Shown: positions 9,035 to 16,749, counted from the stretch's first letter. The stretch is DNA of 64,000 bases from Rhodococcus oryzae (GCF_005049235.1 NZ_SUMD01000002.1:434001-498000), one strand, 5' to 3'. A program made the numbers and translations. The notes: generated by a model from the sequence alone, not told the origin.

Positions 9035-9060
9035 TGGTCAGTGGTCAAGTGGTAAGACCA
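9035..9060. promoter_or_regulatory. FadR-type operator upstream of the GntR/hydroxylase genes
   Basis: TGGTAAGACCA at 9050-9060 fits the consensus TGGTNNNACCA described for FadR-subfamily GntR regulators. Two further TGGTCA half-sites precede it on the same strand (from about 9035 and 9042), giving three TGGT repeats with a near-constant spacing. It lies about 40 bases upstream of the regulator's start codon, where binding would block the leftward promoter. Confidence 0.6.
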
Positions 9061-9076
9061 ATAGGCGGCTGCGCCG

Positions 9077-9122
9077 CCTGTGCGCGGTTGGCGAGTGTCT
9101 GGACTCATCAACCGCGCACAGG
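9077..9122. repeat. 14-bp inverted repeat between divergent promoters
   Basis: Perfect arms at 9077-9090 and 9109-9122 (CCTGTGCGCGGTTG and its complement) enclose an 18-base loop. A smaller GGCGG/CCGCC hairpin lies just to the left at about 9064-9078. The element sits between the FadR-type operator and the SDR promoter. It could insulate the two divergent units or be a dispersed palindrome; no gene ends here, so it is not an ordinary terminator. Confidence 0.6.
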
Positions 9123-9144
9123 GGCCCTGCCCCCATGCCCTAAA

Positions 9145-9160
9145 CTAAGCGCACGCTTAG
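9145..9160. promoter_or_regulatory. Perfect palindromic operator in the SDR promoter
   Basis: CTAAGCGCACGCTTAG is a perfect 7-bp inverted repeat with a two-base centre, located 23 bases before the SDR start codon. Size and symmetry suit a TetR-family dimer. No TetR gene adjoins the SDR, so the regulator would act in trans. Confidence 0.5.
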
Positions 9161-9182
9161 AAGCCTTCGGAAGGAGAACGCG

Positions 9183-9944
9183 ATGGGGATCCTGGACAGG
9201 TTCCGGCTGGACAACAAGGTCGTCGTCGTGACCGGCGCCTCCTCGGGTCTTGGGGTGGCCTTCGCGGTGGCCTGTGCTGAGGCGGGCGCCGACATCGTGC
9301 TCGCGGCCCGTCGCGTCGACAAGCTCGAGCGGACAGCCGAACTCGTGCGCAACACCGGCCGAGAGGCACTGTGCGTGTCGACCGACATCGCCGATCCGGA
9401 TCAGGCCCAGCACATGATCGATGCCGCAATGGAGTGCTTCGGCCGGGTGGACGTGCTGGTGAACAATGCCGGGATCGGCACGGCGCACCCCGCGACGCGG
9501 GAGACCCCGGAACAGTTCCGGCAGGTGATCGACATCAACCTCAACGGTGCCTATTGGGCCGCGCAGGCCTGTGGCCGGGTGATGGCGCCGGGTTCGGCGA
9601 TCGTCAACATCTCCAGTGTCCTCGGCCTGACCACCGCGGGGTTGCCGCAGGCCGCCTACGCCGCCAGCAAGGCCGGGCTGATCGGACTGACCCGCGACCT
9701 GGCCCAGCAGTGGGGCACCAGAAGGGGCATCCGGGTGAACGCGATCGCGCCCGGTTTCTTCAAGTCCGAGATGACCGATTCCTACCAGGACGGGTACCTC
9801 GACAGCATGGCGCCGCGATTGGTTCTGGGCCGGATCGGCGACCCGGAGGAACTCGCCGCCACCCTCGTCTGGCTCGCCTCGGACGCGGCCGCCTATGTCA
9901 CCGGGCAGACCATTCCGGTCGACGGTGGACTCACGATCACCTGA
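9183..9944 (+). CDS. SDR family NAD(P)-dependent oxidoreductase
   Basis: A 253-residue classical short-chain dehydrogenase/reductase. The cofactor motif TGASSGLG is at 17-24, NNAG at 94-97, the active-site serine in VNISSVLG at about 144, and the catalytic YAASK at 159-163. Ends with the usual YVTGQTIPVDGGLTIT. A strong AAGGAG site precedes the ATG at 9183. Acidic or basic selectivity after strand 2 (LAARRVDKLER) suggests NADP(H), with modest certainty. It stands alone under its own palindromic operator, downstream of the lipid genes. Substrate unknown; an alcohol, hydroxyacyl or steroid is possible. Confidence 0.9.
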   Translation: MGILDRFRLDNKVVVVTGASSGLGVAFAVACAEAGADIVLAARRVDKLERTAELVRNTGREALCVSTDIADPDQAQHMIDAAMECFGRVDVLVNNAGIGTAHPATRETPEQFRQVIDINLNGAYWAAQACGRVMAPGSAIVNISSVLGLTTAGLPQAAYAASKAGLIGLTRDLAQQWGTRRGIRVNAIAPGFFKSEMTDSYQDGYLDSMAPRLVLGRIGDPEELAATLVWLASDAAAYVTGQTIPVDGGLTIT

Positions 9945-9978
9945 GCGGGCCGAGGCGCGGTGCCAGGGACACGCCGCA

Positions 9979-11055
9979 TCATCGCTGAGGAATGATCTCG
10001 CGCATGCCGCCGTGGTGTACCGCGGTCTGCACCCGGCCGTCGTGACCGAGTTCGACGCGACCGACGCGAGCGCCGTTCTCGGACAGGATGGTGGCAACGG
10101 TCGCCCGTCCCGCGGGCAGGACGCGGGCGGTCAACTTCCCGCCTTCTGTGTCCTGCAGGGCGTCGATCAACGCGGAGTGCAGTTGCGACACCAGGGCTTG
10201 CGGTCCGTCGCGGAGTCCGCCGTCGTCGAGGAGGATCACCCTGGCGCCGCGCCTCCTTGCCGATTCCACGGCGCGGCTGACCCCCTCGTCGGACGCGAGC
10301 ACGGGAGCACGGCGGGTGTCGCGCAGGCGCTCCTCCAGCAGCCCGCATTCCTCGCGGCATCCGTCGCCGAACTCGTCCCCGGTCGCGGACCTCTCGAGGA
10401 GCGGCCGGGCCAGCAGGTCCAACCGGGTCAGCTGGGAGTCGCGTTCGCGCAGCACGGCCTGGGTCATCGCCTCGTCCGCGGCCCGCTCGGACTCCTGCTC
10501 GCGCAGCCTGAACACCGCGGGGCCAACCGGTCGGATGCTGAACGCGAAGAACACCGACATCAGCACGGGTGCGAGATTGATTGAAGCCAAACGGATTCCG
10601 GTGCCCCATCCCTGGCCGGTCGCGTCGGACCAGGCCCCGCTGGTGAGGACCATCAGCGCGGCGCCGGCAAAGGCGTATGGCGCACGGCCGCGCACCGACA
10701 TGTAGACCAGCACAGCGGTCACCGCCCGAATCTGCCAGGCGGAGTCCAGAGTCCAGCCCGGCACGGGCAGCTGCCACAGGACCAGTGCGCACGCGACCGG
10801 TCCGAGAGCGGTGAGTGCGAGCGTGTAGGCCATCGGCAGCGGGTCCCCGGGGACGGCGATGATCACCACCGCCGCGGCGGTGACCAGCACGGCTGCCAGG
10901 ACGATCGGCCAGACATGCTGCACCCCGTCGAGATTGGCGAGGGCCGCCAGGGTGAAGCTCAGGCAGAAAAGAGCAGCGAGCACCTTCGCCGCCGGACGGT
11001 CCATGCCGAGCAGCACGCGCACGTCGCGCACGTCGCGCGGCGGGACCTCGCTCAC
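9979..11055 (-). CDS. Kinase-like membrane protein, paralogue of the 12712-13752 gene
   Basis: A 358-residue protein with about five N-terminal membrane segments (from VLAALFCLSFTLAALANL to LAPVLMSVFFAFSI), then a coiled linker (FRLREQESERAADEA, LRERDSQLTRLDLLARPLLE) like a histidine-kinase dimerisation region, and a C-terminal alpha/beta region ending LPAGRATVATILSEN...RVELGHDG. I see no phospho-acceptor histidine motif or convincing ATP-binding N/G boxes, so it looks like a degenerate kinase or kinase partner. The GTG start at 11055 overlaps the upstream kinase stop as GTGA; an ATG at 11067 is an alternative. It is closely related to the protein at 12712-13752 along its length. Confidence 0.75.
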   Translation of the reverse strand: MSEVPPRDVRDVRVLLGMDRPAAKVLAALFCLSFTLAALANLDGVQHVWPIVLAAVLVTAAAVVIIAVPGDPLPMAYTLALTALGPVACALVLWQLPVPGWTLDSAWQIRAVTAVLVYMSVRGRAPYAFAGAALMVLTSGAWSDATGQGWGTGIRLASINLAPVLMSVFFAFSIRPVGPAVFRLREQESERAADEAMTQAVLRERDSQLTRLDLLARPLLERSATGDEFGDGCREECGLLEERLRDTRRAPVLASDEGVSRAVESARRRGARVILLDDGGLRDGPQALVSQLHSALIDALQDTEGGKLTARVLPAGRATVATILSENGARVGRVELGHDGRVQTAVHHGGMREIIPQR

Positions 11056-12254
11056 GGGGCCGCCCATCGGAGCGTGACCTGGGTACCGCGGTCCGGGACC
11101 GAGTGGATCTCCGAGGTGCAGCCGGCCGCTGCCATGCGCGCACTGATGCTCACGCTGATCCCCAAGCGGTACTGCGGGACCCGGGCCGGATCGAAGCCGC
11201 GGCCGTTGTCGGCGACAAGCATCCGCAGGCCCTCGGTGTCCACGTCGATGATCACCAGTCGGTCGGCCTCCACCTCCGGGTGGTCGGCGTGCCGCAGGCT
11301 GTTCCGAAGCGCCTCGGCAGCGGCGGATGCCATCGCGCGCGCGACCTCCCTGGGAACGGTCAGCGCTGCGTCCCGGACCTCGAGGTCGACGGACGCGTCC
11401 TCGTCGACCTCGACCAGCGCGGTGCGGATCAGCGCAACCGCGGCGTCCACGTCGAGGTCCTCGGTGGCGACGTCGCTGGCGCGTAGCCGATCGAGTTCGG
11501 CCAGCGCGACGGCCGACTGCCCGCTGAGATGATCGGTGTTGCCGTGCCGGGAGATGCCGAGCAGCGTCGACATGATGCGGTCGTGGATGAGCCCGTCGAA
11601 CCGCTTGCGTTCCACGTACAGCGCGGAGGCGGCGGCGGTCGCCGCGGACTGGCGCTTGGCTGCGGCGAGGGTGCGGTCGAGGGTGCGTCCGGACTGGACC
11701 GCGGCGATGGTCGCGACGACGAACAGGCTGTTGGTCATCACAACGTAGAAGGTCTCCGCCAGCAGTGGACTCTGTGAGTCGCCGCGGGTGACGTGACGGA
11801 TCACCTCTGCAGTGCTGGCGCTGACCACGAGGAACAGCACGCTCGGCGCCGGACGCCAGCCCAGCGCCGCCGCCATCGCCACCAGACCAGGGATCGCGGA
11901 CATCCACACCTCGCGGGTCGGCGAGATCTGTCCCTGCAGCGCGACCAGCCAGCCGGCTGCCGCGAGGAGGTAGGTCGCGGCGCAGAGCGAGCCGAGACCG
12001 CGAACCCAACGGAGGTCCTTGGCGAAGCTTGCGGGCCACAGGGCGAGTAGGGGAACGAAGACGACAACCGCGGCCACCGGGGTGTACCACGGTGCGAGTT
12101 CACGGGACTGGATGATGAGGATGGGAATCAGCACCACGCAAAAGACCAGCGCTCCGGCGCCGATCACGCGGGCAAAGGTGCGGATGATCTTCTCTTCGGC
12201 GGTGCCGATCCGATTGACGCGTCTCGTCATCCGCGTCCGCGGTCCGTCATTCAC
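11052..12254 (-). CDS. Sensor histidine kinase (NarL/LuxR-partner type)
   Basis: A 400-residue membrane kinase. Five to six hydrophobic segments occupy about residues 25-175; the phospho-acceptor region is KRFDGLIHDRIMSTLLG, with the conserved histidine in a HisKA_3-like setting; AAAEALRNSLRHAD is the N box; VADNGRGFDPARVPQYRLGI is the G1/G2 ATP lid. It lies 22 bases after the receiver-less LuxR regulator gene and overlaps the next gene by GTGA. It is a paralogue of the kinase at 13749-14936 (FDALIHDGVMSTLLA in that protein). The partner response regulator is uncertain because the adjacent one lacks a receiver. The GTG at 12254 is the longest plausible start; ATG at 12230 is an alternative. 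Confidence 0.88.
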   Translation of the reverse strand: MNDGPRTRMTRRVNRIGTAEEKIIRTFARVIGAGALVFCVVLIPILIIQSRELAPWYTPVAAVVVFVPLLALWPASFAKDLRWVRGLGSLCAATYLLAAAGWLVALQGQISPTREVWMSAIPGLVAMAAALGWRPAPSVLFLVVSASTAEVIRHVTRGDSQSPLLAETFYVVMTNSLFVVATIAAVQSGRTLDRTLAAAKRQSAATAAASALYVERKRFDGLIHDRIMSTLLGISRHGNTDHLSGQSAVALAELDRLRASDVATEDLDVDAAVALIRTALVEVDEDASVDLEVRDAALTVPREVARAMASAAAEALRNSLRHADHPEVEADRLVIIDVDTEGLRMLVADNGRGFDPARVPQYRLGISVSISARMAAAGCTSEIHSVPDRGTQVTLRWAAP

Positions 12255-12276
12255 GCGGGCACTGCCGAAGGCCGGT

Positions 12277-12576
12277 TCACAGCTCGTCGAGCGAGATCAA
12301 CTCGTCCTGCACGGCGCGGGCGACGAGCGCGGCCTTCGTCGGGGCCGAGCGGCCGACCTGGTTGTACTTGGCGCGGATGCGTGCGAGATGGGTGTTCACG
12401 GTGCCGACGGACAGGTACAGGTCGGCGGCGACGGTGTTCTTGGAATCGCAGCGCAGCCACTGGAGCAGCACCTCGACCTCGCGCGGCGACAGCGCCGGCC
12501 TGCGCAGGCTGCGCGGTTCCGGTCGCGCCGCGGGGGCGTGCGCATGGTGGTGCTGTTCGTCGACTGCGGTTCTCAT
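12277..12576 (-). CDS. LuxR-type DNA-binding protein without receiver domain
   Basis: A 99-residue protein made almost only of a LuxR/GerE helix-turn-helix: LSPREVEVLLQWL, then LSVGTVNTHLARIRAKYNQV and a C-terminal helix. Its N-terminal 28 residues are His/Ala/Pro-rich and contain no aspartate-bearing receiver. The HTH closely resembles that of the full regulator at 14933-15634 (both have a THLARIRAKY or DYLARIRAKY recognition region). It lies just ahead of the second histidine kinase. It cannot be phosphorylated in the usual way, so it may compete with the full regulator at its sites or act constitutively; that is inference. Confidence 0.8.
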   Translation of the reverse strand: MRTAVDEQHHHAHAPAARPEPRSLRRPALSPREVEVLLQWLRCDSKNTVAADLYLSVGTVNTHLARIRAKYNQVGRSAPTKAALVARAVQDELISLDEL

Positions 12577-12711
12577 GTCACGACCCCCGGACGTACGCGG
12601 CTGGCCGAGGGCACGACCCCTCGTCGCGGGCCCTCCTTGCGGATCGAGGCTATGGGGTGGGACGCGATCTGCCGAGACGGCAGTTTCCTGCCCATGAAAC
12701 CAGGGGCACGG

Positions 12712-13752
12712 TTAGCTGAGCGAAGCTTCGGCGTCCGCGGGGTGGCCGTCGTGGTCGAACTCGGTGCGTCGAACCCGGTCGGCGCTGCTGGCGAGCACCG
12801 TTGCCATCGTGGCGCGGCCGGGGGGTAGGACGCGCACCGTGATCGCCCCGTCGGTGGCCGCGGAGAGCTCGGCCGCCACCATGCCGAGGAATCGGTCCGG
12901 CGCCCCGCCCCCGTCGTCAACGGCGCGGTCGTCGAGCAGGACGACCTCGACTCCCCTGCCCCGGGCGGCGCGTGCGGCGGCGGACACGACGGGTCCGGAA
13001 AGACCAGGGGCACGCAGGATGTCGCGCAGGTGCGCCTCGAGCAGCCGGCAGGCGATCCGCTCGTTCTCATCGAGTTCGACGCCGGTGGCGATCCGGTCGA
13101 GCAGCGGCCTGGCCAGCTCGTCGAGGCGACGCAGCTGTCGGTCGCGTTCCTCGAGCACCGCGGAGTCGGCGGCCTCGGCTGCGACGCGCTGGACGGTCTG
13201 CTCGCGGAGCTCGAAGATCTCCTTCGCGGCCGGTCGGACGGTGTAGGCGACGAAGGTGGCCATCAGCAGCGGCGCCATGTTGATCGCCGACATGCCGAGG
13301 CCGTAGCCGGCGCCCTGCCCGGTACGCATCGCCCACAGCACGCAGCTGCCGAGCATCGCTGTCATGCCGAGCCAGCCGAGTGCGATCCGGCCGCGTACGC
13401 ACATGTACGCCAGGATCGCGGTTCCCGCGCCGAGCGGCCAGGTCTGCAGCAGCCCGTCGACCGGGACGGGGACCACGGACAGCACCAGGTTGAGCGCGAT
13501 CGGGCCTGCGAGTGCCATCGCCACCGCCGGACGGAACGGCAAGGGGTCTCCCGCGATCCGGACGAGGGTGATCGCGCCCGCGCTGACGACGAGCCAGGCT
13601 GCCAGCTCCGCCCACACCGCGCCGGGTCCCGGGCTCGAGCTGAGGGAGAGCAGCAGGAAGGTCAGCACATAGGCGGCGACGAGGGCCTTCGCTCCGCGCG
13701 TGTGCAGCCCGAGCAGCTCACGGACGTCCCGGGTTCCGCCCGCGGTGCTCAT
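12712..13752 (-). CDS. Kinase-like membrane protein coupled to the first histidine kinase
   Basis: A 346-residue protein beginning MSTAGGTRDVRELLGLHTRG, with about five membrane segments (for example ALVAAYVLTFLLLSLSS and MAPLLMATFVAYTV), then the linker EERDRQLRRLDELARPLLDR and a C-terminal alpha/beta region with RGVEVVLLDDR and LPPGRATMATVLASSADRV. It has the outline of a histidine kinase but no clear phospho-acceptor histidine or ATP lid. The ATG overlaps the kinase stop at 13749 as ATGA, so the two are translated together. The closest relative in the window is the protein at 9979-11055. Stop TAA at 12712-12714; 135 bases separate it from the second set. Confidence 0.75.
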   Translation of the reverse strand: MSTAGGTRDVRELLGLHTRGAKALVAAYVLTFLLLSLSSSPGPGAVWAELAAWLVVSAGAITLVRIAGDPLPFRPAVAMALAGPIALNLVLSVVPVPVDGLLQTWPLGAGTAILAYMCVRGRIALGWLGMTAMLGSCVLWAMRTGQGAGYGLGMSAINMAPLLMATFVAYTVRPAAKEIFELREQTVQRVAAEAADSAVLEERDRQLRRLDELARPLLDRIATGVELDENERIACRLLEAHLRDILRAPGLSGPVVSAAARAARGRGVEVVLLDDRAVDDGGGAPDRFLGMVAAELSAATDGAITVRVLPPGRATMATVLASSADRVRRTEFDHDGHPADAEASLS

Positions 13753-14936
13753 GACGAGCTCCAGGCCAGGTGGACCCGGGTGCCTGCCCCCGGCGCGGTC
13801 TCGATCCGGGCGGACCCGCCGTGGAGCTGCCGCATCCGCCCGTTGATGCTCACGGACACCCCGAGTCGGTGTGCGGGGACCGCGGCGGGGTCGAAGCCCC
13901 GCCCGTCGTCCGCGACCAGGACGGCGATCCCCTCCCGCGCCACCGCGACCTCCACCGAGCGGGTCGCGGCCTCGCCCGCGTGGCGACTGCTGTTGCGCAG
14001 TGCCTCCGCGAGGGCCGCGGACAGGGCTCGGGCCGTCTCGGCCGGGACGGTGAGAGTTTCTGCGCCGTCGAGCCTTTCGACGTGCAACGTGACTCCTTCG
14101 TCCACATCGGTCGCCGCCGCGCGGAAGAGGGAGAGTGCCTCCTCGCAGCCGAAATGCTCCTGTGTGCCCCGACCGTCGCGCAGGGCGTCGAGCTGGCGGA
14201 GCGTCGTGGTCGCGAGGCGGCTGACCGCGGGCGTCGCACCCTGCCGGGACGCGGCCAGCAGGGTGGACATCACGCCGTCGTGGATCAGTGCGTCGAAGCG
14301 TTCGCGTTCGACGGTGCGCGCGCGCCGTGCGGCCGCGGCGGCCGCCGCGGCGTGGGTGGCATCGGTGGTGGCATCGAGGACCCGGCCGGTGCGCAGCGCC
14401 ATCACCGCCGCGCCGACGAAGAGTGTGCAGAACATGATGGCGAAGGTGATCTCCGGGAGCAGCAGCTCCCTTGGTGCGTCCTCGTGTGCGGCGAAATTGG
14501 CGATCTGGACTGTGACGCACCCGATCACCAAGTGCGCGAACATCATCCATGTCGGCCATGTCGAAACGACCGCGAGGCTCGCCAGGCCCGGGAAGGTGGC
14601 CAACCACAGGAGTTCGCCACTGGGGAGTGGCGGGCCGTTCCAGGCCAGGGGCCAGCTGAACACCGCCAGCAGGAACGCCGTGGCCGCGACCCCGGAGGCG
14701 ATTCGCATCGGCCGGGTGTCGCGGCGGAACGACAGCGCGCCGGGAAGCAGCCCCGACCCGTAGACGGCGGCCACGATCACGGGGGTCCACCAGGCGTCCA
14801 TCCGCGGCGCCATGGATATCGCGGCAGGCAACAGCAGGATCAGGTAGGCCGCGTAGCCGGCGCTGATCAACCGCGCGACCATCCGCGAGATGTGATCGGA
14901 GGACTCGTGGCGCGGACTGTTCGCCGGTGTGATCAC
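13749..14936 (-). CDS. Sensor histidine kinase (NarL type)
   Basis: A 395-residue membrane kinase with about six hydrophobic segments up to residue 190, a linker rich in alanine, and the phospho-acceptor box ERFDALIHDGVMSTLLAAS. ALAEALRNSSRHAGEA is the N box and VLVADDGRGFDPAAVPAHRL the G box. The GTG at 14936 overlaps the response-regulator stop as GTGA, so the regulator, this kinase and the next membrane protein form one coupled unit. It presumably phosphorylates the regulator at 14933-15634. The sensed signal is unknown; there is no obvious extracellular domain, which suggests sensing within the membrane or via the partner protein. Confidence 0.9.
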   Translation of the reverse strand: MITPANSPRHESSDHISRMVARLISAGYAAYLILLLPAAISMAPRMDAWWTPVIVAAVYGSGLLPGALSFRRDTRPMRIASGVAATAFLLAVFSWPLAWNGPPLPSGELLWLATFPGLASLAVVSTWPTWMMFAHLVIGCVTVQIANFAAHEDAPRELLLPEITFAIMFCTLFVGAAVMALRTGRVLDATTDATHAAAAAAAARRARTVERERFDALIHDGVMSTLLAASRQGATPAVSRLATTTLRQLDALRDGRGTQEHFGCEEALSLFRAAATDVDEGVTLHVERLDGAETLTVPAETARALSAALAEALRNSSRHAGEAATRSVEVAVAREGIAVLVADDGRGFDPAAVPAHRLGVSVSINGRMRQLHGGSARIETAPGAGTRVHLAWSSS

Positions 14937-15634
14937 GGCCGGCCGGGGTGCAGCAGCGGTGGCGGTAGCCACCCGTCCTCCACCGCCCGCTTGTACAGAT
15001 CGGTCTTGGTGCGGGCAGGCCTGCCGGCCTCGGCGTACTTGGCACGGATCCTGGCCAGGTAGTCGTTGACGGTGTGCGGGGCGAGGCCGGTCAGGCTGGC
15101 GACGCGGGCGGCCTTCTCTCCAGAGGCATAGAGCGCGAGCACATCTCGTTGGCGAGGGCTGAGGCCGACATCGTGCAGGCCGGGGTCGCCGTCGATAGCG
15201 GCGGCCCATTCGGTGGTCACCACCTGCTCGCCGTTCGCGGCCGCGGTGATTGCGGCGACGACGGTGGCGGTGGGCTCGGACTTACGCAGCACGCCGAGTA
15301 CCCCGGCCTTTGCGGCGAGCCGCACCAGGTAGGGATTCTCCGCCCCCGTGAACACGAGGGTCTCGAGTCCGGCGTCCCGTAGTTGCTCGACATTCGTCTT
15401 GGGGGAGGAGCCGTCGGAGAGTCGAAGGTCGAGGATGACGAGATCCAGATCGACGCCGAGCGCGAGCAGTTCGGGCACGGTGGGGGCCGACGCCACGATC
15501 ACCAGATCCGGTTGGTCGGCCAGCATCGCCTCGAGGCCCATCACGACGGATTCGTGGTCCTCGACGATGCCGACGCGTCGCGGGTCCGCTTCGGCCACGG
15601 GGAGATGGTCTGCGTTCGACGAATTCTCGGTCAA
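14933..15634 (-). CDS. Response regulator, NarL/LuxR family
   Basis: A 233-residue two-domain regulator. In the receiver, GIVEDHESVVMGLEAML carries the acidic pocket, DLDLVILDLRLSDG the phospho-acceptor aspartate, LVFTGAE the conserved Thr and LRKSEPT the conserved Lys. The C-terminal LuxR HTH is LSPRQRDVLALYASGEKAAR, then APHTVNDYLARIRAKY. I start at a TTG at 15634 because GAGGAG sits five bases ahead; an ATG at 15673 is in frame but has no visible ribosome site. It is the first gene of the coupled unit with a kinase and a kinase-like membrane protein. Targets unknown; the divergent SipW-type locus is an obvious candidate. Confidence 0.88.
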   Translation of the reverse strand: MTENSSNADHLPVAEADPRRVGIVEDHESVVMGLEAMLADQPDLVIVASAPTVPELLALGVDLDLVILDLRLSDGSSPKTNVEQLRDAGLETLVFTGAENPYLVRLAAKAGVLGVLRKSEPTATVVAAITAAANGEQVVTTEWAAAIDGDPGLHDVGLSPRQRDVLALYASGEKAARVASLTGLAPHTVNDYLARIRAKYAEAGRPARTKTDLYKRAVEDGWLPPPLLHPGRP

Positions 15635-16117
15635 TCTGCTCCTCGCACCGGGGGTTCTCGGCACCGTGCCCATCGCGTTATCGGGCGGGCCGCGGATGAC
15701 GTTAACAGCCGGCCTCGACGTTCGAGGGCTCGACCGGCATTCACCATTCCATGCGAAGTGTAATTACGTTACGTAATCGATCTGAGGCGCGCTATCCGCC
15801 GAATGAGGGACAGTCGATTCAGGGGCATGTGTAACGGATAGTCACTGGTAGGCGATGGATCTGTCCCGCTCTATCGGGAAATGGAATGGCATCTGGACAA
15901 CTGTTCAAGATCATTTGGACGATTGACCCGAAACGCCGGAAATTCGATACAGCGTTGTGATAAACACATGCAATCGCAAACCGGCTACCGGAGTCAGGCG
16001 CCGCCTCACCTGCGAACCGGCCGCGATGTCGAGACCCTCTGAACGAGCACGGATGTCCGAAACCGAGCCCACTCGACTGGGCGCACGTAACCAGATCCGA
16101 TCACCGACTCTCCCTGA
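15635..16117. other. Gene-free region between the response regulator and SipW-type locus
   Basis: About 480 bases without a convincing gene. Only short readings occur (the best is 62 codons at 15957-16145, with no ribosome site and no family likeness). It must hold the leftward promoter of the regulator operon and the rightward promoter of the first substrate gene. The part from about 15720 to 15970 is noticeably less GC-rich than its surroundings and contains the palindrome at 15763-15777, as expected for a regulated divergent promoter region. Confidence 0.6.
15763..15777. promoter_or_regulatory. AT-rich palindrome in the divergent region
   Basis: ATTACGTTACGTAAT is a perfect 7-bp inverted repeat around a single T. 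It stands out in a GC-rich genome and lies about 130 bases upstream of the response-regulator start and 380 bases upstream of the first SipW-type substrate gene. A LuxR-type dimer or another regulator could bind; not demonstrable here. Confidence 0.4.
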
Positions 16118-16145
16118 CCCCCGACGGGGGTCCGACGAAAGCTGA
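16118..16145 (+). promoter_or_regulatory. Conserved leader hairpin before first SipW-type substrate gene (copy 1)
   Basis: CCCCCGACGGGGG (16118-16130) can fold into a five-pair hairpin with a three-base loop, followed by TCCGACGAAAGCTGA (16131-16145) just before the start codon at 16154. Nearly the same sequence stands before the paralogous gene (19249-19276). No normal GGAGG ribosome site exists between hairpin and ATG; the only G-rich run is the hairpin's right arm, so the element may control translation. Confidence 0.55.
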
Positions 16146-16153
16146 GCTCTTAC

Positions 16154-16675
16154 ATGAACAAGCAGACCAAGGGCGCCATCGCCGCCGGCGCGGCCGCACT
16201 CCTCCTCGCAGGTGGCGCGGGCACCATGGCCGCCTGGAACTCCTCGCAGACCGTCGGTGGCGGCGCCGTCAACTCCGGCACCTTGTCGTTGACGCAGACG
16301 GGCTCCACGGGATGGACCGAAGGCAACGGCACCGCCATCGCCGACATCTCCCAGTTCAAGGCGGTGCCCGGCGATATCGTCGTCTACAACGCCAGCTTCA
16401 ACGTCGGTGCGAAGGGTAAGAACCTGCACGCGACCCTGACTGCCGATCCCGCGACGATCACCGGCGGCGCCGAGCTCCTCGCGGCTCTGGGGCAGGAGAC
16501 CACCGCGACCATCGGTGCCACGCCGCTGGCCGGTGGAGCAATCACCGAGGCCAACGACGGCAGCACGGTCAATGTGAAGGTGAAGTTCACCTTCGACAAC
16601 GCCACCACCGGCACCACCGCGCAGGGACAGAGCGTCAACCTGTCGAACTTCGCCGTCAAGCTGCAGCAGAACTAG
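16154..16675 (+). CDS. Exported protein with SipW-type (alternate) signal peptide, copy 1
   Basis: A 173-residue secreted protein. The N-terminus MNKQTKGAIAAGAAALLLAG, followed by GAGTMAAWNSS, is a SipW-type signal: a short basic start, a hydrophobic core, and a small-residue cleavage region just before AAWNSS, as in camelysin/TasA-like substrates. The mature part is small, Thr/Gly/Ala-rich and beta-strand-like, with FKAVPGDIVVYNASFNVGAK and a C-terminal VNLSNFAVKLQQN. It has a clear paralogue at 19284-19811. It likely forms a surface or extracellular component processed by the peptidases encoded downstream; assembly into fibres, as for TasA, is only an analogy. Confidence 0.85.
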   Translation: MNKQTKGAIAAGAAALLLAGGAGTMAAWNSSQTVGGGAVNSGTLSLTQTGSTGWTEGNGTAIADISQFKAVPGDIVVYNASFNVGAKGKNLHATLTADPATITGGAELLAALGQETTATIGATPLAGGAITEANDGSTVNVKVKFTFDNATTGTTAQGQSVNLSNFAVKLQQN

Positions 16676-16729
16676 CACCGCAACGCCTGGCCGCCATCCG
16701 GCGAGCACCCGGAGGCGTCGGTCGTCGGC

Positions 16730-16749
16730 CCGGCCCGATCCCGGGCCGG
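16730..16749 (+). terminator. Hairpin after first SipW-type substrate gene
   Basis: CCGGCCCG (16730-16737) pairs perfectly with CGGGCCGG (16742-16749) across ATCC. It lies 55 bases after the stop codon and 124 bases before the next gene, so it may reduce read-through and set a higher level for the first gene. No T-run. Confidence 0.45.

Noticed and set aside
15957-16145. 62-codon frame in the gene-free region
   Set aside because: No ribosome site, no recognisable family, and it overlaps the conserved leader hairpin.
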